Shown here one piece after another: positions 21,424 to 31,835 of a stretch of 64,000 nt of DNA (positions are counted from its first letter, which is position 1; the number at the start of each line of letters is the position of its first letter). Source of the DNA: Henricia sp. BOLD:AAB3569 (lineage: Eukaryota > Echinodermata > Asteroidea > Spinulosida > Echinasteridae); contig JBBELK010001245.1 of the NCBI GenBank assembly GCA_037783545.1, forward strand, positions 1-64,000. The letters run 5' to 3'. Under the pieces are notes generated by a model. The model had not been told where the DNA came from, ran no database searches, and saw only the letters and a program-made list of their open reading frames with translations. Both the position numbers and the translations under genes were made by a program.

Positions 21424-22079
21424 GTATCTACGAACTTGGTGAGAGATGCAAGGGTTTGCGAACTTTTATCCCACTCGCCAGACTTCGGTCTTACCGAATG
21501 AGTTAAAGTATGCCCTTATCTGCCCAACATAAGAGTCCACGGTGCATGCCGCTAATATAAGCGGGCACCCACAAGAGCGGCAGCCGATTTCACGAAAAAG
21601 TGCGCAGCTTGCGCAACTTTTGCAAAATGGCGCAAGCCATATAGCTTGCGTGTAATTTTCACAGGAATGTTGCGCAGCCTACGCAATAAAATGTTGCGCA
21701 AGCGGACTTACGCAGTGCGTAAGGATTCGTGAAATCGGCTGCAGATCCCGTGCTTACCCAAATTTTTTCACCCTAAGCGGTGAATCTGCGTGCGACCTTC
21801 TGAGTCACGATCGATCAAAAAGCATAGGATGTCAAGTGGTGTCACTGACTCCAGATCCTCCCCTTCAGTACAGCATCATTTGCTTTGATGCTCCCGCAGA
21901 AATCGGTCTAATGCTGCAAATAAGTCCGCTCTTTTGCACTCCATATCCCTGCGTATCCAACTCGTTTCCTAGTTTTGTCAGCCTGGTTGCCGCACTGATC
22001 ATCTTCAAAAAGATACCAAAACGCTCTCGTGAAGAAGGGGAGGGCATGAATGAAGAAGAAATTTAGCATTGTATCGCAA
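21424..22079 (-). other. Linker between SGNH and recombinase domains, with MITE
   Basis: The minus strand has only broken frames. The plus interval 21580-21742 is a MITE. 21865-22079 continues open frames after the SGNH block but shows no known motif. Confidence 0.4.
21580..21742. mobile_element. MITE, GCAGCCGATTTCACG family, inside the YR element
   Basis: The ends GCAGCCGATTTCACGAAA and TTCGTGAAATCGGCTGC match the palindromic MITE at 16921-17043. The interior has TTGCGCAA-rich inverted segments. Confidence 0.75.
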
Positions 22080-22701
22080 TTCCCGAGGGCAAGCCCGAAA
22101 CGGATCTGAAAACAGCCGCAGCCTGCGCTGGAGCTTAGATATCCCATCATCGATAGGTGCACAATGTCCGCAAGATCCTGCTCCACGATGTAATCGTTCG
22201 AGAAAAACTGCCAGCTAGCATTCATGACAGACCTCTTTCAATAATGAGTTGACTACGGCGACTGAGCGATTGATGTCCACCATCTTGGTTTGGCACCTTG
22301 AGGAAAGAACAAATATGCATATTGGGAATTTTTTCCCTGATCAGTTGGGCAACAGCGCGAAAAACCCCTACCACGTCAAGTACACCCTGCGAAGGGTCGG
22401 TCAATCGGCTGAAATCATTTATGCCTCCGCGCAGAACTGCCACCTCCGGCTGAAAAGCCCTGCAAGATACCACCAGATGTCTACATAACGGGGCCATTTT
22501 TGTGCCTCCGTTGGCTAACATTTGCACGCTCAATGCCTTGGGCCAGCCGAATCCTTTGAACCTTCTGAACATTGAGTCGGACACAAGGAGAACATGGTGA
22601 CGCTTAGCGTAAGCGATATCCATTCGGGGGGTGACAATACGTGGGAAGTAGCACTGTAAGGCCCAGAGCTCAAACCCCAGCCCTTGAAAAATTCGGGACA
22701 T
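22080..22701 (-). pseudogene. SGNH/GDSL hydrolase-like domain of the YR retrotransposon
   Basis: Three SGNH blocks are in order: block I VLLVSDSMF (about 22567-22595; the Ser sits in a DSM motif), block III RGGINDFS (about 22410-22432, G-x-N-D) and block V LADIVHLSMMG (about 22140-22172, D-x-x-H). Block V lies after a frameshift near 22222, so the catalytic Ser, Asn and His-Asp positions all survive in sequence but not in one frame. SGNH-like domains have been described in some YR retrotransposons, and their role is unclear. Here the domain sits between RNase H and recombinase, directly after the bridging domain. Family assignment from motifs is good; hydrolase activity is inference. Confidence 0.7.
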
Positions 22702-23300
22702 ATCCCGTAGAAGACGGGTATTCTAAAAACCCCTGCTTGACCTGCCTCTGACAGGCGAAAGGAAGAACTTGAGTGGAGACCCGTTCCTGCGCGCCGGGAC
22801 ATTTGACGAAAGTGCCATCAAATCAAAGGTGAAAACCTGTGGGACTACCAGATGGGACCTAGGTCAACTTGAGCGAAAAAAATTGCCTCCAAGGAGAGGG
22901 CAAAACAAAAAATTAAACTTCAACATTTTTGAAAGCGGTTTAGGCCTAGCTCGGAGGCCAGTCCAAGCATCCACCACATTTCTGGAATCTCCAACCACAT
23001 CCACCATCAAGTTCCATAGCGAATCAAAGACTGAGAGCCACACAAAATATAGATCAAGGGCCTCCTTGCGACATATACCCGTGTGTCCCAAAATGTCTGC
23101 AGACCAGTAATCTCAGAAACTTACACTACCGTCTGGTAAGACTAGGGTACCGCCCTATTTATAGCCAGATGCGTCAGCCGACAGTGTAATGCGATAGCAA
23201 GGTGGCGGCCTTGATTTCAAGGGATCAGCTGCGAGAAGCTATCGACAAACCTCCAAAATAGAATCTCCTCCCGCACTTGTGGTGGACAGAGGCGTAGGCA
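22702..23300 (-). pseudogene. RNase H and bridging domain of the YR retrotransposon
   Basis: After the RT thumb region comes VREEILFWRFVDSFSQLIP (about 23198-23254). Next is an RNase H start LSADASGYK (about 23160-23187) with a stop just after it, then KEALDLYFVWLSV and VVGDSRNVVDAW (about 22970-23065), which would hold further RNase H acids. The segment FDLMALSSNVPARR (about 22785-22830) with GSPLKFF resembles the domain that follows RNase H in DIRS-like polyproteins. Several stops and shifts are present. RNase H would remove RNA from the RNA-DNA hybrid during replication. Confidence 0.65.
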
Positions 23301-23830
23301 CGAGATCATATCAAGTGTAGATATGAAGGAGGAGCATTCCCTCAGAAACAAACAAACACCAGAGAAAAACTTTGACCTTTGCCCACAAAACGTTGCATCT
23401 GTTTTTAGAGCATTTTATCCTCCCGCAAAATTGTCTCTCGTACCTCAGCGAATGATACCTTTTTATGCTCAGGAATCGGAAATGATAGGGTTTGGAGCAG
23501 ATGCCGAACCCGAGATGGACCATGCTGTTCGATGGCTGCCGATGACTTTTTTTTAAGTTGCTGAACAAGCCGAGCTTTAACTTTATGTAGCGTACGACGT
23601 AAACGGCCCTTAGAGCTCTGATGTAGGAACCGTCCCCATGCATGTCCTGTTCACACCGCAATAAAACAAACACGAGTGAAGTGTTTTAAACCTTCGTATA
23701 CTTTGGCCCTCCATCGCTGGGATGGCACTCGCCAATGAAACGGTCGTCTATCCAGATTTCTGTATGTATACCTCTGTGCTTAAGCCATGCAGGAAGACAA
23801 AAGCCAATGGATGAGTAAACTTATGCACTG

Positions 23831-23864
<34 letters not shown>

Positions 23865-24313
23865 AACCCACTCGAAGCCGGAAAAGGTTCTGGACTCCTT
23901 GGTCAAGAAGATTTGCTTGTATCCCTGGCTGTTGTCGTTACTTGAGAAAATATCGCCTTTGGTTATGGGTCTGACAACATTGCCTAAAGGTACCACACTG
24001 AAGGGTGTGTCCTTGCGCCAAAGATTAGGTCCCTTCATTGATATAGAAGCAGACGCGGCTTCTTGGGTTCAACTGTCAAGGCAGTCACACATTTCGGCGG
24101 CTGTACTTCCTTGACCCTACCCACAACGTATATAGAGCCCTCTATCCACCGCTTGGTGATTGTGTCTATGAAAAGGGCGACATAATCTTGACAAATGAGC
24201 GCATTTAAAATACCTTTCGGTGGGCAATTATAAACAGCAATTCCTGCCCCTGTATCTGCCATGAAACGACTGGAAAAAATCATACAGACTAATTCCATGA
24301 TGAAGCCAACCAT
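23301..24313 (-). pseudogene. Reverse transcriptase of the YR retrotransposon
   Basis: N-terminal part at 24035-24313: LNALICQDYVALFIDTITKR, then VGRVKEVQPPKCVTALTVEP and KKPRLLLYQ. It continues in another frame at 23860-24038: NLWRKDTPFSV, then SQGYKQIFLTKESRTFSGFE. A T-run (Lys run on the minus strand) breaks the palm. The catalytic box survives as IWIDDRFIGEC (about 23720-23757), the IDD form typical of DIRS-type RT. The thumb region follows (RALRAVYVV...LGLFSNLKKS) to about 23530. Frameshifts at about 24037, 23850 and 23757 make it inactive. Confidence 0.8.
23831..23859 (-). repeat. Homopolymer T-run (A-run on the coding strand)
   Basis: About 29 Ts interrupt the RT palm. It could be slippage expansion or the A-tail remnant of a small insertion. 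The sequence does not distinguish these. Confidence 0.8.
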
Positions 24314-24991
24314 GAACTTCGTCCCTATTGGGTGACTCTGCTAAGATATCGTCCCAAAGCACCAGGATCATTGCTTAATGTGCCGGCTACAAAATAGTTG
24401 GATCTCTGAATCCGAGCGCCTATAAATCTACCTGTAGTCTACCAGAGAGAACTTCAGGCGGGGTGGGTGTAAAAGGGACTGGCAAGCCACTTGGTTTGCC
24501 ATTGAAAACTACCCACTGGGAGGTGCCTCGTTTCCGCTTCGGTGCGTGCGTAGCGATGGGATCAAAAGATTGATCAAAATCTCTCTCACACAGATGACTC
24601 TCCAGCGTTTTCAAATACCACTGGTACTCAAATGTTTTTCCTTTACATCTTCGGCAAACAAAGGCTCGAACTCGTCCACGTATTCTCTAAACACAGACAT
24701 CACGTAGACAACCTTGCGATCATAGCTCGTCTCCATGCCCGCTTGAGCAGCTGCAGGCGTCTTGGCTTGTGGACATCCAGAGCCGACTTGGGCTGCATGT
24801 ATGGAACAAACCATCACATAATTCGTTGACGTGCTAACGGGGCCCGCCGTTCGACCTTTCATAAACGCACAAACCACAGCACTTTTTGTTTTGTTTGTTT
24901 TTGTTTGTTGTTTTTTTAAGCAAAACTTTGCGAACGGGGTACTTGAACTTTGGGATTCACAAAATGGCACAAAGAGGTGCCCCTGGACCAC
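24314..24991 (-). pseudogene. Region upstream of RT, possible gag or linker
   Basis: Two broken frames (24420-24614 and 24611-24991) flow into each other: AGMETSYDRKVVYVMSVFRE, FEPLFAEDVKEKHLS, then TLESHLCERDFDQSFDPIA and KRKRGTSQWVVFNGKP. They lie in the right place and strand for the gag-pol linker of a YR retrotransposon, but I see no diagnostic motif. Confidence 0.4.
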
Positions 24992-25019
24992 ATTAAAATC
25001 AGCGTGCTAGCGAAGGCCC

Positions 25020-25930
25020 ATCAACATGGCATACAGAGGCCCGCCCTCTGCCAGGTACAGAGTACATATATGCAAAATAGAAGTACACTGTACCCCAAAC
25101 ATGGCATTCAGAGGCCCGTCCTCTGCCAAATACAGAGTATGCGAAATAGAAGCACATTGTACCACAAACATGGCATTCAGAGGCCCGTCCTCTGCCAAGT
25201 ATAGCGCGCATATGTGCAAAATAAAAGTACATTGTACCACAAACACGGCATTCAGAGGCCCGTCCTCTGCCAAGTACAGTTGTACCTTAAACATAGCATT
25301 CAGAGGCCCGTCCTCTGCCAAGTACATTGCACCATAAACATAGCACTCAGAGGCCCGTCCTCTGCCAAGTACATTTGTACCATAAACATAGCATTCAGAG
25401 GCCCGTCCTCTGCCAAGTACATTGCACCATAAACATAGCATTGAGAAGCCCGTCCTCTGCCAAGTACATTTGTACCACAAACATAGCATTAAGAGGCCCG
25501 TCCTCTGCCAAGTACATTGTACCACAAACACAGCATTCAGAGGCCCGTCCTCTGCCAAGTACAGTTGTACCTTAAACATAGCATTCAGAGGCCCGTCCTC
25601 TGCCAAGTACATTGCACCATAAACATAGCACTCAGAGGCCCGTCCTCTGCCAAGTACATTTGTACCATAAACATAGCATTCAGAGGCCCGTCCTCTGCCA
25701 AGTACATTGCACCATGAACATAGCATTGAGAAGCCCGTCCTCTGCCAAGTACATTTGTACCACAAACATAGCATTAAGAGGCCCGTCCTCTGCCAAGTAC
25801 ATTGCACCATAAACATAGCGTTCAGAGGCCCGTCCTCTGGCAAGTACATTTGTACCTTAAACATAGCATTCAGAGGCCCGTCCTCTGCCAAGTACATTTG
25901 CACCATGAACTTGCGCGCATCTGCTCACTG
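25020..25930. repeat. Tandem array, 47-48 bp units with 285-bp higher-order repeat
   Basis: About 18 units share AGAGGCCCGTCCTCTGCCAA, a 5-bp stem (AGAGG/CCTCT) around CCCGT, followed by GTACATTGTACC-like and AAACATAGCATT segments. The first four units are 68-76 bp with an extra ATATGCAAAATAGAAGTAC-like segment; the rest lack it. From about 25236, blocks of six units (285 bp) repeat: 25236-25520 and 25521-25805 are nearly identical, and a third begins at 25806. The continuous 299-codon minus frame is an artefact of a period divisible by three. Confidence 0.9.
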
Positions 25931-27060
25931 AGCTCCATGACCTTACGGTTAGCGCAGGAAAATGACACGGAAAACAGCCCCTCACTGCGAACTTTTGTTA
26001 GTACATAAAAAAAAAGTACGTCTATGTTTCTCCCCAACTCGCTATGCATTTCAAAGTACAGAGTATTACCTTTAGTTTGGTTATTATTTCATAAAATATA
26101 TGATGCACGGGGAAAAGGGGCTTTTTTCACTCAAAGAACGGGTGTTGAACCTCAAAATCGGCAAAGTCAATGGAGGTCAACACTATTACTGATCATTTTT
26201 CAGTGGGTTGTCTCACTGAATTGAACGGCACGGTCGTTCTCTGTGACACACAGATTCAACTCGCACTTATGAATAAACTACATAAAATTCCCGTCCCACA
26301 CATATATGAATCATTTTGATTGGACAAGGGGAAAAAGGGGCTTTTTTGCTTCAAATCATAGAATGTCTCTCATCTAAGACCATGACCCGATTGTAATATG
26401 CAACGTGTTTCTATAGTCTGGCTACACATATCCTCTTATAGTCACGCGTATAGGCCCTATTGGTAGGATGAACGGGGAACTAGATCAGGCCACGTATTCG
26501 TTTCGCCGAAACAGAAGCACGTTGGAAAGCTGTTCGCTTCGTCCTCCTGATTGTTCGTTTTTTACCGATTCATCGCCTCAAAACTACATTTTTTAGTAAA
26601 TGAATATGTCTTCATACCATAGGTTTTCTGTTATTTTCGTAACATTTACTGGATATCGGTAAAACGAGGTTTATTTGCCGTCAATGCTAGTCAGACCAAA
26701 GCATTAATCCTTGGAGGGGTGTAATATACATATTACGTGAATAAGTGGGTTTGTTTATCAAACCTTGCATTCATACCGTTATTAATGTGATGAAGAAAAC
26801 ATCAGTACTTATGAAATAAAATTTCATTTAGCTGAACAGTTTTTAAACTCCAAAATCTTGTATTGTGTACTACTGCATACTGTCTACAGTAGCTATAATC
26901 TCTTCCTCCCCTCCATTGTGTGAAATGGTCCAGTCCATTTGACCTGCTTGACAAAGAATGTGTGTGCTGTGTACACAAGGTCAGAGGCCACGCTGGATGC
27001 GCTACACACACAGGGTCCGTTGTTTGTTGCACAAAATCAGGGCAAAGTTGTTCATATGAT
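25931..27060. other. Interval without recognised feature
   Basis: Longest frames are 66-87 codons with no motif. GGGGAAAAGGGGCTTTTTT near 26109 and GGGGAAAAAGGGGCTTTTTT near 26329 form a weak 220-bp-spaced repeat. Confidence 0.4.
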
Positions 27061-28700
27061 AGCATTCAGAGGCCCGTCCTTTAAGAGGCCCGTCCTCTGC
27101 CAATTAGTACAGAGCACCTGTATGCGAAATATAAGTACATTTGTACCATGAACGTGGCTTTCAGAGGCCCGTCCTCTGCCTATCACAGAGTACATATCTG
27201 CGAAAAAAGAAGTACATTGTAACATAAACATGGCATACAGAGGCCCGTGCTCTGCCTAGCACAGAGTACATATACGAAATAGAAGTACGTTGCACCATAA
27301 ACATGGGCCCGTCCTCTGCCTAGTACCGAGTGCATACGGTGTATATGCAAAATAGAGTTACATTGTACATTGTACAATAAACCTGGTATTCAGAGGCGGC
27401 CCGTCCTCTGCCTAGCACAGAGTACATACGGTGTATACGCAAAATATGGTTACATTGCACATGTACCATAAGCCTGGCATTCAGAGGCACGCCCTCAGCC
27501 TGGTACCGAGTACACATGCAAATCAAGGGTACATTCATACAGGGTAAAATAGGTAACTTTCCCGAATACAAAAAGTTATCAGCCCCCACTTGGCACCAAG
27601 AACGTAAAAAATCCGTCAAGGACCAACGCCAGTCGATCAAAAACAAGAAACGACCAAATGGCTGGCAGGTCACCCAATCGACAGGGCCATGACGTAAATG
27701 AACATGTGCGCGCACATGTGCACATTGCACACACACCATGTACATACGAGCGCACGCGCACATGCACAACATGAAAAGCACGTTTCAAGAAAAAGGCCTG
27801 CATCTCCAACTCCCGACGTCGGAAACTTAAGTTTTTGATATTTTTCGTTACAGAGACACGTAAGCTTTATAAATTCGTTCGCTTGTGTAAATTAATTTTT
27901 ATTTTTAATTCTTTCACCGAAACACGGGCAATGCAACTTTAAGCTTGGTGTCCCGAGGCCCGTCCTCTAGCACACACGCCATTTATGGGTATATTACACT
28001 TGACATACAGGGACCCGTCCTGTGCTTAGTACCTGTATCTGTACACATAGAAAACATGGGCACATTAAAATTTGGCATTCATAAAATTGATTTTTATTGA
28101 AATTTGGAATTCAGAGACCCGTCCTCTGCCTATATACACGCCCTTATGTACCAATACCAAAAAAGAGCGCATATTAATAGGGATACGCTAATTCAGAGGT
28201 CGGCTGTCTAGTAAAGGGTACCCATGCCAAAATTAGCGTAACATCAGAACTTGGCATCTCAACTTGGCATTTAGAGGCCCTCCTCTGCCTAGTACACATG
28301 CAAGCTATGAGCATATTAAACTTGGCATTGGGAGGCCCGCCCTCTATCTAGTATATAGAGTACGTGGGCAATATTTACTCGGTCCGTCCTCTGTCTAGTA
28401 CCGAGTACATGTGGAATATGTATTACCACTTAGTGTTCAGAGGCCCGATCTCGGCAAGTACACATGTAATCTATGGGTACTTTGAACTTGCCCTTTAGAG
28501 GCCCGTCCTCGGCCTATACAGATTCTGACTAGGGTTATGACGAAACTTTAAGTATTGTCAAGCCAAACCCCCAGTGCATCTATGCTTGCTGCCTAATGGC
28601 GACACATATCTATCATTCAGTCTAATTGACGTGCTCACGAACAACAGCATAGCATTCAGAGGCCCATCCTCTGCCTCCTCGAAGGAACTGGAAATTAAGA
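27061..28700. repeat. Scattered, decayed units of the GAGGCCCGTCCTC repeat
   Basis: The core recurs near 27069, 27089, 27165, 27238, 27303, 27394, 27484, 27955, 28011, 28107, 28272, 28333, 28439, 28498 and 28660, with growing divergence. The unit is the longer form of 65-100 bp, with (T/A)GCGAAATAGAAGTAC and ATGTACCATAAAC segments. 27700-27780 is an alternating purine-pyrimidine stretch (GCGCGCACATGTGCACATTG). Confidence 0.75.
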
Positions 28701-29780
28701 CATGGGCTATTTCACAATAAGTGTACACTTTCAGTCTCACTGGCAAATCGGGGTAAAATTTCAAACTTGTCCAACTCACAAAAGTTTGTTGATCTAAAAA
28801 CTTCAGGATGTATACTAATAATTCAAATAATATCAGAGCGTGGCATTATGATTAACGTGTTTATTTTTTCCACTGAAATAATAATTTGTAATTGGTTGTC
28901 TGGAGAGGACATTTTGTTAAACACATAATATCACAATATAATGGCCAGACTAAATGTTGAAATGGTAATGCCATGCACTGTCCTGTTAGAAGGAATGGTA
29001 CTGTTAATTTTACAAACATAACAACGAAATATTTCAATCATCGTTGACATGTTATATTACAATTGAATGCTGTCCTGGAGAGGACAAATGTTTAACGGAT
29101 TTTCCACAACCCTGAATATGATCTTGATAAAATTTACTCAAATCTCTTCCACGATCAAATTGTCATATTTACTCCATCAAATGTGTCATGTGATGATACA
29201 AACATCTTTGTGAGTACATATCTCCAAACTATTCCATTGTGTGGAATACCTTGACCTGGAGAGGACATTACCATATTTTGTTTAACGGGAAATTCACTTT
29301 ATTTTGAAAGGTTCATAAAATTAATTTTTTTTTTTTGACCGAATTACACCAACCCAAGTTTCACAATATTGTTGAACACTATATATCCATGATTGATCAC
29401 CTAATGATCAACACAATAATGCATCATCAACAAATTATTGCACTTAAACTAATGCAAAACTTGAAATGAGACTCCAAAATGGTGTTAAAAGTGCATGTAA
29501 ATAGAGAAATTCAAAACGAATAACTCGTAGAATTATGTAAAAATAGTTCTGTAGCTTGTATTTCATATTACCCGTCATATAAAATCACTCATAACATGTA
29601 TATGCACTGATAAAGTTATCCAGGATGGGTTATACTGTAATCTACTAAAATGACCACCCACTGTGAAATAGCCCACATGTACTCAGGGACCAGTCCTGGT
29701 CCATAGAAATACGATCTAGGCCTTGATACTCGGAAGCCCAACCCGTGCTTCGTAAATTGCCTAACAAAAGATGCGCTTAA
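28701..29780. repeat. AT-rich region with three 180-bp-spaced GGAGAGGACA motifs
   Basis: CTGGAGAGGACA occurs near 28901, 29081 and 29258, each followed within 20-30 bp by TGTTTAA(C/A). It may be the most decayed part of the same repeat field. Otherwise nothing recognised; ORFs are below 95 codons. Confidence 0.4.
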
Positions 29781-30060
29781 ACTGCGCGTTTGGGGGCCCG
29801 TCCTCCACTTCATACATTTAGTAAGCAAGAGTCCATTCACTTGCCACTTAGGGCCTGTTCCATTACCTATGAGGGCGCTAACACAGGTACCTTGAAACAA
29901 AAGGCCAGAACCAGATTTCCCAAATGCTAGGCTGACTCCTTTTTTATTGCTATATTGCGCTCGCTATACATGCTCGAGCAATAACAAAACAAGAATTGTG
30001 AGGGCACTTTCCGAACTACGAATCTTGAAAGAGGCCCGCCCTCTATCATCTAACGAACCT
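29781..30060. repeat. Last traces of the GGCCCGTCCTC repeat field
   Basis: GGGGCCCGTCCTCCAC (near 29791) and GAGGCCCGCCCTCTATC (near 30030) are single decayed cores. Confidence 0.4.
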
Positions 30061-30125
30061 GCCAAACTGGTATTTTAATTCCCATGATTCAAGGGCGTGC
30101 CCCGTTTATAAACATGCTAGCAGAT

Positions 30126-30848
30126 TTAGGCGTTGTCCTCCATATAGATCCATAGGACGCCAAGGTGAACAAATTCTCCCTCCAGCGGTCTTCCAGACCT
30201 TGCAATTGGTCGATGTCTTGCCAACCATCCTTGGCATCCGCCTTTTCCTATAGGGAGCACGAAAAAAGCAACAAAGAAAATTGAAATTTCGGAAACTGTT
30301 TATGTAAACGCCTATTATCGAAAACATTTCACCTGCCCATGCCTTCTCCGACCCACGCTGTACCTTGGCCGCCTGGCTCCATGAAAAGGCGGAGAAAAGC
30401 ACTGTTTCGGAGACGCGTGTGTTAAACTGCCCTTAGCCTTTTTTGTTTTGTTTAATTGTTATAATGCGTACTTGTGCATGGTGGGCTTAGTAGCCCAAAC
30501 TTAATTAAAGAGTCGTATGCATTTGTATACCTACACAATATTTGGCTGTATACCTCTATACCTGTCGCATGGCTGGGCCCCCGTCGCCACACGGGTGATA
30601 CCTATAAAATACGAGCCTGAGGCTACTAGGCCTAATTCGCCATATTTATGGGCCTGACAGATGTTTTACCAAAACTGAATAATATCTTATGACATATAAA
30701 GCATTGAAGCAATTCGTACCTCAACTAAGGCGTAAATCATGTCCATCTTCAGCACATTCAGCAAACGAGTACATGTAGTTGGAAACTTGTCCGGTACATA
30801 AAACACGACGATGGCAGCATAACCCGCACACAGCATTGGCACTATAGC
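30126..30848 (-). CDS. Candidate three-exon gene fragment, function unknown
   Basis: On the minus strand three segments bounded by splice-like sites join in one open frame of 115 codons ending TAA at 30126. Exon 30720-30848 follows TATTATAG and ends GAG|GTACGA. Exon 30333-30426 follows AGGGCAG and ends CAG|GTGAAA. Exon 30126-30247 follows a pyrimidine-rich CTCCCTATAG. Residues include IVVFYVPDKFPTTCTRLLN and HLGVLWIYMEDNA. Exon lengths (129, 94, 122) keep frame, which supports the model, but the second acceptor is weak and an alternative frame through exon 3 is also open. No family is recognised. Confidence 0.25.
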
Positions 30849-31375
30849 CTATAATACACACGCAAGCCCAATGAGGGGTGCATTGCTTAAGGCACGCGAA
30901 AATTCAAAAGGAATTACTGGAGCGCGCTCTACCATTGTTGAGAAAGAGCCAATTTGACTATGTACGTACGTATAGGCTTTACCCAACTGCCAACCATGCG
31001 TGCGGTAACGGCGATTGCTTGAAGCTGCGTAATGATACTGGTACGCGGTGCTGCCCACACCTCGCAAATGTTTAAATGCCTCTAAATTACTCTGGTTACC
31101 TGATTTCGCCTTACAAAACATCCCAAACTCGACGCTAGGTAACACACTGCTGCACTTTCATTTTCCTCGAAATATATCAGCTAATGGATGATAATTCAAA
31201 ACCATTGATTATCCCGAGCGATCACACACACGTCCACCCGACGGGTTGGTATACTCGAGACTGCGTAGATTCCTACGCAGCCCTCAACGTCGGCGGTTGT
31301 GCAAATAGAACAATATTTGCTTTCGGGTTCAGTTTCCATGTTTATATATTTACTTTTTCCTGTATAGGACGATCG
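30849..31375. other. Interval with one 98-codon minus frame, otherwise nothing recognised
   Basis: A minus frame at 30849-31145 (MLPSVEFGMFCKAKSG...) ends just before exon 1 of the candidate above and could be upstream exon sequence. It shows no known motif. Confidence 0.3.
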
Positions 31376-31659
31376 GTTAGGGGTTAAAAGGGGATGTTAA
31401 GACGACCGGCCGCGTTAGGACGACCAGTTATCGGTCGTCTTAACGACTTTTTGCTCTAAAACCATATTTTTAGGTCAAAAACCATTTTTATTAGGTTTCT
31501 CACCATTTTTATTAGGTTTGTAACCATTTCGGTCTAGGTCGAAAAACATTTTTATAAGAACTTTAAGTCGAGAAAATTGGTGTCAACGGCAGAGTTTTTT
31601 GCCGACAAATTTGCCGTTTTAGTGGTTCCCCAGAGCACTCTGCCCAAAACGGTCGTCCT
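31376..31659. mobile_element. MITE with TIR AGGACGAYCG
   Basis: The ends AGGACGATCGGTT and, reversed, AGGACGACCGTTTTG are flanked by AT on both sides. Inside, AAGACGACCGG and CCGGTCGTCTT-like copies repeat the end motif, and ACCATTTTTATTAGGTTT repeats twice. Confidence 0.6.
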
Positions 31660-31728
31660 ATGCTGTAAAAAGTAAGTAAAATCTCATTTTTCTTGAGTCG
31701 GTTAACCGAAGAATAAAAAAAAAAAACA

Positions 31729-31815
31729 ATTTGTTGGTTAAACGCCAGCGACGAAAACTGAGCTCGGTGTTAACAAAACTGGGAGAATTTCGCCGCTGAC
31801 GTAGAACCAACAAAT
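31729..31815. mobile_element. 87-bp foldback MITE (ATTTGTTGGTT ends)
   Basis: ATTTGTTGGTTAAACGCCAG at the left pairs with CTGACGTAGAACCAACAAAT at the right; about 33-bp arms around a short centre. Confidence 0.65.
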
Positions 31816-31835
31816 ACCTATACTACTCTAGTTTA

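Larger units (their letters stand above)
20631..24991 (-). mobile_element. Decayed DIRS/Ngaro-type tyrosine-recombinase retrotransposon
   Basis: Reading the minus strand from 24991 down, the order is a gag-like or linker region, reverse transcriptase, RNase H, a bridging domain, an SGNH hydrolase-like domain and a tyrosine recombinase. This protein set belongs to YR retrotransposons, which integrate by recombinase and not by an integrase or endonuclease. All domains carry frameshifts and stops, and a T-run (23831-23859) and a MITE (21580-21742) interrupt it. The 5' terminus is not recognised. The 25-kb tandem array lies directly beyond it. Confidence 0.8.

Noticed and set aside
23748..24038. 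Poly-lysine domain in the RT
   Set aside because: The Lys run is a homopolymer interruption of the RT palm; homologous RT motifs continue on both sides.
25007..25906. 299-codon minus-strand ORF with repeated LAEDGPLNAMF and WQRTGLLMLCL peptides
   Set aside because: It is a product of the tandem array: the 95-bp dimer shifts frame and the 285-bp higher-order unit is divisible by three, so frames stay open on both strands.
25020..25930. CRISPR-like regular repeat spacing
   Set aside because: The window is eukaryotic, the spacers are repeats themselves and form a higher-order unit, and no cas gene is present.
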